Shown piece by piece: positions 35,912 through 45,337 of a DNA stretch of 64,000 nt. Numbering within the stretch: the first letter of the stretch is position 1; every line of letters starts with the position of its first letter. The translations under genes and the position numbers were made by a program. Where the stretch lies: assembly GCA_033558025.1 (NCBI GenBank), contig JAUCEF010000001.1:3720001-3784000 (forward strand), in the 5' to 3' direction. The notes below the pieces were generated by a model. It did not search any database, was not told the DNA's origin, and saw only the letters and a program-made list of their open reading frames with translations. Origin of the DNA: Phytophthora sp. 'mugwort'. Its lineage: Eukaryota > Oomycota > Peronosporomycetes > Peronosporales > Peronosporaceae.

Positions 35912-36887
35912 TGCCTTAGAAAAAGCTTGCACGGCCTGTTTGGAGAATCTATCTGTCTCCGACTGCTGGCTCGTCCCTTGCCTTGTTGCTCGGGACACTT
36001 TGCCATTTTGTGGATCATACTCGTCACTTCTTAGCGCACTTGTGGAGCCGGAGCTTTCTAGGCCTACTATGGCTTTCTTCATACGCATAGAAAGCTGTGA
36101 TAGCTAGACGGTGAAAGCGAGGCCTAACCTAAACATCTTCCTGACAAACCCACTCATACAATGACAACCTCAATTCAGAAGTCCCGACCTAGCTAACAGC
36201 CCACGGAGATGACTTGCACCAGCCTAAACCACTCGCTTTCTTGCGAATTGACTCTACGACTGAATTGGATGATGGAAGTCATAGTAATGGTCGAAATGGA
36301 CAGGCTGATATCGTAGCTGCCTCCAAAGCATCGCGAGTGGGTTCTATAACAGCGTATGATTTACGAGCTTAGGTTGAATATGTGCCTCGCATCGAAGGTG
36401 ATGATAGAGCGTATCGTGACAGGTTGGTGATAGTATTGTAACCGATTCACAACGCGGAAAAAGGATCCTAAGGCGGGGTTAGGAAGAGCGCCTGCTGTGT
36501 GCCGCCACGCCACCACCTCGTTCGCAAGGTGAGTGGCATGCCAATAAACATGAATAACTTTATTGGCCGAACCTTCGAGGCGGACCTTTTCCAAAAGTTT
36601 CAGTATCCACGTTACCGGTCGCGGAAGCTACAGGACGGGCAATGTCTTCCAAATCTCTGCAGTTTGGTGTTTGTAAATTTGTCCGAGGTTCTGTAGGTTT
36701 CCGCGTTTGTTCTTTTGTGTATTTGAGGTGCTCTGTGGTTTTGGATGACAAAGTTATGAGGCAGGATTGCGTTGAGTGAGGTAAATGATGTGCGTGCGCG
36801 ATCGATGTCGAATGTCTTGATGATGTGTGAGCGTTGAGTGTAATTGGTCGAGCTGTGTTTTTGGTTTTGGTTTGAGACATGTGATGT

Positions 36888-36959
36888 GCACCGTTGGTCT
36901 AATGGTTAGGATTCATCCCTTCCAAGGATGAGGTCGGGGTTCGATTCCCCGACGGCGCA
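36888..36959 (+). tRNA. tRNA-Gly(UCC), copy 12
   Basis: Standard UCC copy after the shortened unit. Confidence 0.95.
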
Positions 36960-37296
36960 ACTTTTAACAGCTGTTGTGGCACAAAGAACCACCTTTTGGT
37001 AACAGCGGGCTTCTATCCGCGTCTCGCTGCAGGTGGACGTACATCTCGGACCTTCTGACCACTCGGTCACCCCCTGGCTAACAGTGCAAAAGCAGAACTT
37101 GTAGGACGCTATTGCGTGCTCACATCCTTGCACATACAATTTGGATGTTCGAGGTAGGGCGAGAGAGCTGTTCGATGTGTATGGGCGGCCGCTGGTGAAA
37201 GTTTTGTAGACGGTTGTGAATATTTGCGGTGTTTTGTATTGGTTAGGGTTGCGGTTTAGCGGGTGTTATATTGGGCCAACATCGGATTTGTCTGTC

Positions 37297-37368
37297 GCGC
37301 CGTTGGTCTAATGGTTAGGATTCATCCCTCCCACGGATGAGGTCGGGGTTCGATTCCCCGACGGCGCA
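37297..37368 (+). tRNA. tRNA-Gly(CCC), copy 14
   Basis: Standard CCC copy; preceded by the TTATATTGGG variant. Copy 13 in this count is the chimera at 35840. Confidence 0.95.
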
Positions 37369-38342
37369 TGCCTTAGAAAAAGCTTGCACGGCCTGTTTGG
37401 AGAATCTATCTGTCTCCGACTGCTGGCTCGTCCCTTGCCTTGTTGCTCGGGACACTTTGCCATTTTGTGGATCATACTCGTCACTTCTTAGCGCACTTGT
37501 GGAGCCGGAGCTTTCTAGGCCTACTATGGCTTTCTTCATACGCATAGAAAGCTGTGATAGCTAGACGGTGAAAGCGAGGCCTAACCTAAACATCTTCCTG
37601 ACAAACCCACTCATACAATGACAACCTCAATTCAGAAGTCCCGACCTAGCTAACAGCCCACGGAGATGACTTGCACCAGCCTAAACCACTCGCTTTCTTG
37701 CGAATTGACTCTACGACTGAATTGGATGATGGAAGTCATAGTAATGGTCGAAATGGACAGGCTGATATCGTAGCTGCCTCCAAAGCATCGCGAGTGGGTT
37801 CTATAACAGCGTATGATTTACGAGCTTAGGTTGAATATGTGCCTCGCATCGAAGGTGATGATAGAGCGTATCGTGACAGGTTGGTGATAGTATTGTAACC
37901 GATTCACAACGCGGAAAAAGGATCCTAAGGCGGGGTTAGGAAGAGCGCCTGCTGTGTGCCGCCACGCCACCACCTCGTTCGCAAGGTGAGTGGCATGCCA
38001 ATAAACATGAATAACTTTATTGGCCGAACCTTCGAGGCGGACCTTTTCCAAAAGTTTCAGTATCCACGTTACCGGTCGCGGAAGCTACAGGACGGGCAAT
38101 GTCTTCCAAATCTCTGCAGTTTGGTGTTTGTAAATTTGTCCGAGGTTCTGTAGGTTTCCGCGTTTGTTCTTTTGTGTATTTGAGGTGCTCTGTGGTTTTG
38201 GATGACAAAGTTATGAGGCAGGATTGCGTTGAGTGAGGTAAATGATGTGCGTGCGCGATCGATGTCGAATGTCTTGATGATGTGTGAGCGTTGAGTGTAA
38301 TTGGTCGAGCTGTGTTTTTGGTTGGTTTGAGACATGTGATGT

Positions 38343-38414
38343 GCACCGTTGGTCTAATGGTTAGGATTCATCCCTTCCAAGGATGAGGTCGGGGTTCGAT
38401 TCCCCGACGGCGCA
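38343..38414 (+). tRNA. tRNA-Gly(UCC), copy 13
   Basis: Last complete UCC gene of the array. Confidence 0.95.
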
Positions 38415-38751
38415 ACTTTTAACAGCTGTTGTGGCACAAAGAACCACCTTTTGGTAACAGCGGGCTTCTATCCGCGTCTCGCTGCAGGTGGACGTACATC
38501 TCGGACCTTCTGACCACTCGGTCACCCCCTGGCTAACAGTGCAAAAGCAGAACTTGTAGGACGCTATTGCGTGCTCACATCCTTGCACATACAATTTGGA
38601 TGTTCGAGGTAGGGCGAGAGAGCTGTTCGATGTGTATGGGCGGCCGCTGGTGAAAGTTTTGTAGACGGTTGTGAATATTTGCGGTGTTTTGTATTGGTTA
38701 GGGTTGCGGTTTAGCGGGTGTTCTTTTGGGCCAACATCGAATTTGTCTGTC

Positions 38752-38823
38752 GCGCCGTTGGTCTAATGGTTAGGATTCATCCCTCCCACGGATGAGGTCG
38801 GGGTTCGATTCCCCGACGGCGCA
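38752..38823 (+). tRNA. tRNA-Gly(CCC), copy 15
   Basis: Last complete CCC gene. Its spacer is more diverged (ATCAGTCTCC near 38863, GGACATCTTGCC near 38905, GGCACCCGAAG near 38959), as expected at an array edge. The GGCACCC form is shared with the unit just right of the LINE. Confidence 0.95.
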
Positions 38824-39801
38824 TGCCTTAGAAAAAGCTTGCACGGCCTGTTTGGAGAATCTATCAGTCTCCGACTGCTGGCTCGTCCCTTGCCTTGTTG
38901 CTCGGGACATCTTGCCATTTTGTGGATCATACTCGTCACTTCTTAGCGCACTTGTGGAGGCACCCGAAGCTTTCTAGGCCTACTATGGCTTTCTTCATAC
39001 GCATAGAAAGCTGTGATAGCTAGACGGTGAAGCGAGGCCTAACCTAAACATCTTCCTGACAAACCCACTCATACAATGACAACCTCAATTCAGAAGTCCC
39101 GACCTAGCTAACAGCCCACGGAGATGACTTGCACCAGCCTAAACCACTCGCTTTCTTGCGAATTGACTCTACGACTGAATTGGATGATGGAAGTCATAGT
39201 AATGGTCGAAATGGACAGGCTGATATCGTAGCTGCCTCCAAAGCATCGCGAGTGGGTTCTATAACAGCGTATGATTTACGAGCTTAGGTTGAATATGTGC
39301 CTCGCATCGAAGGTGATGATAGAGCGTATCGTGACAGGTTGGTGATAGTATTGTAACCGATTCACAACGCGGAAAAAGGATCCTAAGGCGGGGTTAGGAA
39401 GAGCGCCTGCTGTGTGCCGCCACGCCACCACCTCGTTCGGCAAGGTGAGTGGCATGCCAATAAACATGAATAACTTTATTGGCCGAACCTTCGAGGCGGA
39501 CCTTTTCCAAAAGTTTCAGTATCCACGTTACCGGTCGCGGAAGCTACAGGACGGGCAATGTCTTCCAAATCTCTGCAGTTTGGTGTTTGTAAATTTGTCC
39601 GAGGTTCTGTAGGTTTCCGCGTTTGTTCTTTTGTGTATTTGAGGTGCTCTGTGGTTTTGGATGACAAAGTTATGAGGCAGGATTGCGTTGAGTGAGGTAA
39701 ATGATGTGCGTGCGCGATCGATGTCGAATGTCTTGATGATGTGTGAGCGTTGAGTGTAATTGGTCGAGCTGTGTTTTTGGTTGGTTTGAGACATGTGATG
39801 T

Positions 39802-39827
39802 GCACCGTTGGTCTAATGGTTAGGATT
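39802..39827 (+). pseudogene. tRNA-Gly(UCC), 5' fragment at the right array end
   Basis: This is the first 26 nucleotides of a UCC gene (GCACCGT..GGATT), then unrelated sequence starting TATCAGCG. The break is at the same nucleotide as the LINE insertion at 11949/11950. Confidence 0.95.
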
Positions 39828-39971
39828 TATCAGCGTCTTGGAAGGACGATCTTCTCATCTAGAGAGGATACAGAAGTCCATCCTGTACGAAGAGCCCAAG
39901 ATGAGCATTGAAGCCAGGGTTCGTGAGATGCAATTCAAAGAACGCTACAGCCTCGCTAAAGGAACACCGTT
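39828..39971 (+). other. Junction segment between array and hAT fragment
   Basis: One plus-strand frame is open throughout and reads ISVLEGRSSHLERIQ and MSIEARVREMQFKERYSLAK, a helical, charged stretch. It is not recognised as any family and is not part of the LINE at 11950. It could be the inside of a second, 5'-truncated insertion into the tRNA gene. Confidence 0.4.
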
Positions 39972-40800
39972 GATGCGCCACTTGCGCACCTCAAAGCAAA
40001 AAACACGTCCTTCGCAAGATGGAGTGTCCTATGCCTGTTCAGAAAAATTCGACGCGCTGGTAAAGCGCTTATCGGATAAAAAATCGCACGGTACTTGATG
40101 ATTGAGAAGCACCCGGACGAGAAGGACGCTGATTTTAGTGTACTACTCCCAACACCTCAAGAAATAAATCAAGGTCAAGCCTCTCTTTGAGTACCTGAAG
40201 AAGTTTCAATCTGTCAATATGACTCTACAGCACTCGGATGGTACTGTTGAAAAGACGTGCGTATTTTGTTCGACAAATTAGTGGAGACGTTCGAGGCAGA
40301 GGGAAGTTGCCCACTCATCTTACTACAACGGCCAAGGTGGTGACATCTCCAGACGAAGACGGAACTGTGAAGATTCAAAGCGGTCGCGAGAGTGAACTCA
40401 CTCAAAGTGAAAAAAAATCGCTAGCAAAATTCGAGCTACCGGTTATCACCCCTCTCCTGACCAACAGCACCAACAAAAGCAATATCGGGTTTGCGCAAGC
40501 TACTCTATAAAAGAAACAGGCTGTGAAAATGGGGGAATGACTCCAAGTACGTCGATCTAGCGTGGATACCACCAATATCTGATGATATTGAGCGACTTTT
40601 TCGCTGGCTGGGCAGGTATACAGTGATCATCGGCAGAGGATGGTACCAACCAACCTCGAGGTGTCGTTGTTTCATCGTTACAACGGCTCCTTATGGGATG
40701 AAGTCACTGTGGCATGTGTATTAAGGGCGAAGGTCAAACGAAAAAAGCGTGAACGACAGCAGACACTGCTTGTAGACGGGAATGTTCTGTAGGTTAAGAG
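39972..40800 (+). pseudogene. hAT transposase fragment, copy 1
   Basis: This is the C-terminal part of a hAT transposase with frameshifts, ending in WIPPISDDIERLFRWLGRY near 40560-40620, the hAT dimerisation region. About 730 bp (39972 to about 40720) match the minus strand of 58430-59160, and the match resumes with 55050-55127, because the second copy is split by a MULE. Here the site GTGTATTAAGGG (near 40717) is uninterrupted. Confidence 0.8.
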
Positions 40801-41211
40801 AATTTTCGTAAGTTGTCTATGGCATTTTACATAATGGACTATGGCCCCATAATGGATGGAATCGATTTTTGCATCGATAGTCCGTTACCATTTTCGGGGG
40901 CCTGCATGATAGTCTTGCCCATTATGCGTTCTTTTGCAAATAGTTATGCTCCTGTTTACTCGACAGCCTATACTGTAGACTGCCTAAGTACATGTACGTG
41001 TACGAGTTGCTCGGCACCCTATATTATATTATGCATTCGCTATTAGTTAATCGTACTTACGCTCTGGAATGGTGGGCGTAAGTGATTCGACGCGATTTTC
41101 GATTCGATGAGGAATCTACGCACAACTTTCCGCCAATATTTGCTAAAACGACCGAATCGCCCTACTGGTTCTCAGTCATTTGATTATAGTATGTAATATC
41201 ATATTACGATT

Positions 41212-41278
41212 AAACTCATAACGAATGCATAATAAATTTATGCATTAGCTAGGGAGTATTATTCATCGCTATGAGTTT
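41212..41278. repeat. Nested inverted repeats, AT-rich
   Basis: AAACTCATA (41212-41220) pairs with TATGAGTTT (41270-41278); inside, AATGCATAA (41224-41232) pairs with TTATGCATT (41238-41246). A small MITE-like palindrome is possible. Confidence 0.55.
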
Positions 41279-41310
41279 CATCCGTAGTTAACGAGGTGTC
41301 ATAGGAGAAC

Positions 41311-41365
41311 AACCAACCGACGTTGCGCGATTGCTCGAAAGCAATCGCGCAAGCAAGTGTTGGTT
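41311..41365. repeat. Perfect 13-bp stem hairpin with CGAA loop
   Basis: TTGCGCGATTGCT (41323-41335) and its exact complement (41340-41352) enclose the tetraloop CGAA. An outer arm AACCAAC (41311-41317) can pair with GTTGGTT just beyond, extending the stem imperfectly. It lies about 110 bp beyond the 3' end of the GNAT gene. Confidence 0.7.
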
Positions 41366-41463
41366 AGGACGCAATAATAAGCTATTGCATAGCTTCGTTT
41401 GTCACTTAGTAATGCAGCGCTATGCGTACCAATAGCTTTCTTCCTTGACGGCATTCGGAGACA

Positions 41464-42467
41464 CTAAAAGCGGCTGCAGCCCCAGGGCATCCGCATCTGT
41501 AATAACAAGCTGTCCTCGACCACTTTTACCTGCGATGACGGCTCGAAGCCAACAGACTGGAACAACTTCATCGCTGCGAACGAGTCATTCTGCGGCACGT
41601 AAGCGACTAGCGCTTCGGGGTGCATGTCCTGCTGCGCATAGATCGCCTCAATGTCCTGCAACGCAATACACCAATGCTGAGTGTTAGTATGGAACGAGGG
41701 TTCGTGATTGCACAAGCTCTTACCTCGACCACTGCACGTAGAAACCGCCTCGCGTAGCCCTGCCGCCGCTTGGTCTCCACGATGCCGAAGTGCTCGATGA
41801 TGGCCACCTGAATGCCGTTCTCCTCGGAGGCAGGGCGCCATCGTGTGACACCCATCGGCCCATCGCCAACTACAATTCAACACAATAACATCTCGTCAGC
41901 ACATTGTGTCACTCGCTGTCACTTCATCAAAACTTCCGCACCGAACGAAACCAAATGCCGCGACTTCGGGTCGTCCGGCTGCACTTTTGCCATATTAGGA
42001 AAGATTCTTCCCCTTAATATCTTGATAAATGTCCACAAGGCCAGATTAGCGCGCTCTAGAGCTGCAACGGTGCTAGCAACACCCTCGTTCTGTCCCTGAC
42101 AGTCGAACCGCTGCACCGTGAACTCAAACGCGGTAAACGTCATCTACCCGATCGGCAAGCAGCGAATGAAAGATCAGATATTAATGCGCAAGCATTGTAG
42201 CACTGGGACACAATAAATCTCCACCTTGAAGCACTTGTACGAGCGACTTTTGCCGGTGTGGCCGCAAATGGGGCACTTAATTCCCTGTTTAGAGGAGTAA
42301 ATCCGCGATTTAGCCACTAATTTCGCGTCGGGATTCAGCTGTCGCTCCTTACAAACACAGCTCGCGATCGCCTCTCTCAATTGTGTTCCATATCTGCTAC
42401 GTACTTGCTCGTGGTCGTGTCCGCAGATACCGCAGTGCAGCTCCATGATATCGACTTTCGCCTCCAT
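41464..42467 (-). CDS. GNAT-family N-acetyltransferase, possibly with N-terminal zinc ribbon
   Basis: Four exons can be joined on the minus strand: 42467-42225, 42143-41942, 41869-41724 and 41655-41464, with GT..AG introns of 81, 72 and 68 bp that keep the frame, giving about 260 residues. The last three exons form a GNAT domain: GDGPMGVTRWRP, then IVETKRRQGYARRFLRAVVE, the acetyl-CoA binding motif, then QNDSFAAMKLFQSVGFEPSS near the end. The first exon has CGICGHDHEQ, CVCKER and CPICGHTGKSRSYKCFK, suggesting a zinc ribbon. Its join to the GNAT part is inferred from splice sites. The alternative is a separate small zinc-ribbon gene, with the GNAT protein starting at ATG 42143 (179 residues). 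Substrate unknown. Confidence 0.7.
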
Positions 42468-42568
42468 TTTGTTTAGAACTTGTCATCTCAATAGATCGGT
42501 ATTTTTATGCTAGTACCGGAATACCGGTACACCACATCAGTTAAGCATCCACTTACACATCAAGCACC
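42468..42568. promoter_or_regulatory. Probable shared promoter of a divergent gene pair
   Basis: Only 101 bp separate the start codon of the GNAT/zinc-ribbon gene (minus) from that of the photolyase-like gene (plus). It holds the palindrome-like ACCGGAATACCGGT near 42516-42529. Promoters of both genes must lie here or inside the first exons. Confidence 0.5.
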
Positions 42569-45244
42569 ATGTCGTTGCCTGATGTGGTCGAGGCGCGGCG
42601 AATCTCGGCGCAGCTGGAGACACTGGAGCAGCAGCGCGCGCAAGGGAATCTACCTCATGAAGACACACCGCTGAGATTATACACAGTGCGTACCGGCGGC
42701 TTCGTGCGCGTGCTGGATCAGCACCCAGAACCGATCTCACAGAGCATGGTACGAGTCGAATAATTGGCATATTTGATTGATCTGATGTTAATTGAACAAT
42801 GTCTTTTTTTGCATCAGTTGGAAGCAATTGATGAATTTATTAGGGATAGCGCGAGGAGCGGAGAGCTAGAGGAGAAGAATACTGCTGTGGAAGAGGAGAT
42901 ACAACAGGATAATACTGGTGATATAGCTGCTGAAGAAGAGCACAGCAGTCCAGGGCATGCAAAAAGGGAAGAAGAGCATGATGATCTTGTTGATGCTGGC
43001 GAAGACACCGTGGTGGAAGCTGTCACTGTAGCAGCGGACGTGGGGGATGACGATGTTGAAAAGACGCAGCCTTTTACTTCCGCTAGTGTGGAGATTGCGC
43101 CTCCATGGGAAGGTGCAACTGTTACAAAAACTCCGCAGCAATTATTGGCACACAATGTGCGAGCAAGTGACTGGCTCGGTAACCAGAATGTGATGGAGAA
43201 TCAGACGGCGGAGCTGCGGGACAGTGTGCGGCTTGATGGGGATTCAGTGGCCGAGATTGAGAATGAACCGTCGGAAACTGTCGATCACCCGACGCTGTAC
43301 AAGCAGTGGCCGCCGCAGCTTGAGGAGCGACGTAAAATCTGGTTTGTTCCTAAAAGCTCTGGCAGGATGGCTCGTAGTATTGAAGCGATGCGTAAGCCTG
43401 TTGTGTATTGGATGCAAAACACACTGCGCGTGATGCAAGGGAATTTCGGACTGGAAGCTGCCATTTTGCTCTCACGACGGCTAGCTGCCCCGCTGGTAGT
43501 TGTGTCCTTTCTTCCATCGTCTATCATCTACCCGATTTGCCATTCTACGACAGCAAGTGATGCGTATGCGAGATTCTCCTTGGTTGAGTTGTATCAACAA
43601 TTCTCCCACGCCGGGGTGCCTTTCTTCGGGATCACCGCCAAAGAAGACGTGGTGTCAACAGTTTTGAATGACCAGCAGTCGATCGCACTGAAACCTAATC
43701 CGTTGTTCGAATTGCTAGATGCATTCGAGCCAAACGCGGTAGTAACAGATGCGATGTTCGACTCTCCAAGCAGAAATGACTTAGTACGCTTGGCCCGTTA
43801 TTTAGAGCTGAATCGCTCGTCCTGTTCGTGGTCTCTCCTTTCTATGGATTCTACAACATGCTGTCCGGCCTATCAGCTCTCGATGAAGCTACAAGGCTCA
43901 CTCGAGCGTGGTGCTGCTTTCGCCACTGAAGAGCAGTTTGGAGCCGAGTACGCCCCATTATCTCAGTTTCGCCATGGAACGTACGTCTTTAGCCCCTTGC
44001 CGCGTGTTGCTTCTCAAGATCCAGTCGTTAATCAGCGACGGCCGGAGATGTTATCCACTGTCTTGCAGCGGCTTCACTTGGAAGAAGTAAACTGGCAAGT
44101 TGTGAAGGCAGAAAACTCTCAATCAAGCTCTCAGATGCGACGATATAGCGAAGGAGAAGGACTTCAGAAGCTGGGCCAGCTATTATCCGATTCGGAGAGC
44201 AATCACCCAGCTATTCAAGCTGAGTTGTGCGGTGGAGGAGTGCTGAGTCTGTTGCCCTTTATTCGCCATGGTACATTATTTGCTGGCTACGTACTACGGC
44301 GAATAACCGAAGCGATCGCTTCTTGCCCAACACCAACAACTTCGCAAGAAAGAAAAGCGCTCGCTATGCGGAAGGTAAGTAAGTTTTGTTCCGCATTATC
44401 AATGCTTTTATTTACAACGTACATTTTACTATTTGTCTATTGCAGGTTATGAGATCTCGAGCGGTGAATCACTTAGGCAAAGAACGAGATTACGTCCTGT
44501 ATCTAGCTCTGTGGTCTGCTGCTAATGGCGAATCTAGCGACCCAAGTGGTCCGACTGAGTCAGATATTGCGTTGTTTTCGACAAGCGAAATCATTACAAG
44601 CTTGAAGATATCCGCATCTCGCACGTCATCTTTGTAAGTTTGTTCTCTTTGTGGCCTGTGCTGTGTTGTTACACCACTAATGTTGCTTTCCATTGTGCAT
44701 AGGGAAACTTATCAGAAGCTGCTGCCAGCTTGGACATTCAGTGCTGCTAGAATCGGTGAAGAATACAATGCGCAAGTACCAGGCGCTGCCATTTATGACC
44801 CATACGAGCTGGAAAGCGCACGGACAAAAGATCCATACTGGAACGAGATTCAAAAATTCCTCGTGGAGCGGCAGTACCTCCACCCGTTGTTGATCATCTA
44901 TTGGGCGTATCGATTGTTGACGTGGAGTGTGTCTAGTCGAGCAGCTATGGTGGTACGTACTTCAAATCAATGATGTTGGCTCTTTCCTGAGCTGTAACTA
45001 ATCATTTTGCGTTCTACTGCAGACGATCGATTCTTTGCTTTCTCAGTGCTCGCTTGGATCGAAGAATTCTCCTGATGCTGTGTTTATCGTATGGAAGCAG
45101 CTATTTCGTCTAGGAACAAACAACACCGATTCATTCAGTGCTAATAACGGGACAAAAATTTCAAGCCTAGAGGATATCCGGCAGTTCCAGCGCATTCTGG
45201 AAAGTGAAATAGCGTCGCAACCGAAACTACAGCTACGTCCATAA
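42569..45244 (+). CDS. Divergent class II photolyase-like protein
   Basis: Five exons (42569-42748, 42818-44374, 44446-44633, 44703-44952, 45023-45244) join in frame to about 798 residues. After an acidic, low-complexity region (about residues 75-150) the sequence KPVVYWMQNTLRVMQGNFGL resembles the N-terminal Rossmann region of class II CPD photolyases (consensus VLYWMxRDQRVxDNWAL). Near the C-terminus, ARTKDPYWNEIQKFLVERQ followed by LHPLLIIYWAYRLLTWS matches the class II region KTHDPLWNAAQxxMVxxGxxHNYxRMYWxKKILEW. Residues that help bind FAD there (the N and R of HNYxRMYW) are replaced, and RDQR is NTLR. The fold is probably kept but flavin-dependent repair may be lost. The end lies 93 bp from the convergent CFAP418 gene. 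Confidence 0.7.
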
Positions 45245-45337
45245 AGACAATGCATTTGATAATTATTTATGACTTTCTCGTAAATAATTTGCTGTGAAAT
45301 TGTGCCTGACGTAGAAGGATCGTCCGCATGCTTGTCT

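Larger units (their letters stand above)
11283..39827 (+). repeat. Tandem array of tRNA-Gly genes (unit about 1455 bp), split by a LINE
   Basis: Near-identical units carry one tRNA-Gly(UCC) and one tRNA-Gly(CCC) in the same orientation. UCC-to-CCC start distance is 409 bp in every unit, and CCC-to-next-UCC distance is 1044-1050 bp. Array sequence occupies 11283-11949 and 19427-39827, with a LINE at 11950-19426. It begins in the middle of a unit and ends inside a UCC gene. There are 28 complete genes and two broken ones. Two units have an extra 409-bp module (around 22333 and 30018) and one unit lacks it (35840). Open frames on both strands recur with the unit but only because the DNA is repeated; I see no protein family in them. 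Confidence 0.95.
40801..41463. other. Intergenic with strong hairpins, no gene recognised
   Basis: Open frames are short and unrecognised. The stretch holds two inverted-repeat structures, annotated at 41212-41278 and 41311-41365. Confidence 0.55.

Noticed and set aside
19427..39827. CRISPR array or bacterial repeat system
   Set aside because: Repeat units are over 1.4 kb, contain eukaryotic tRNA genes, and the surrounding genes have spliceosomal introns.
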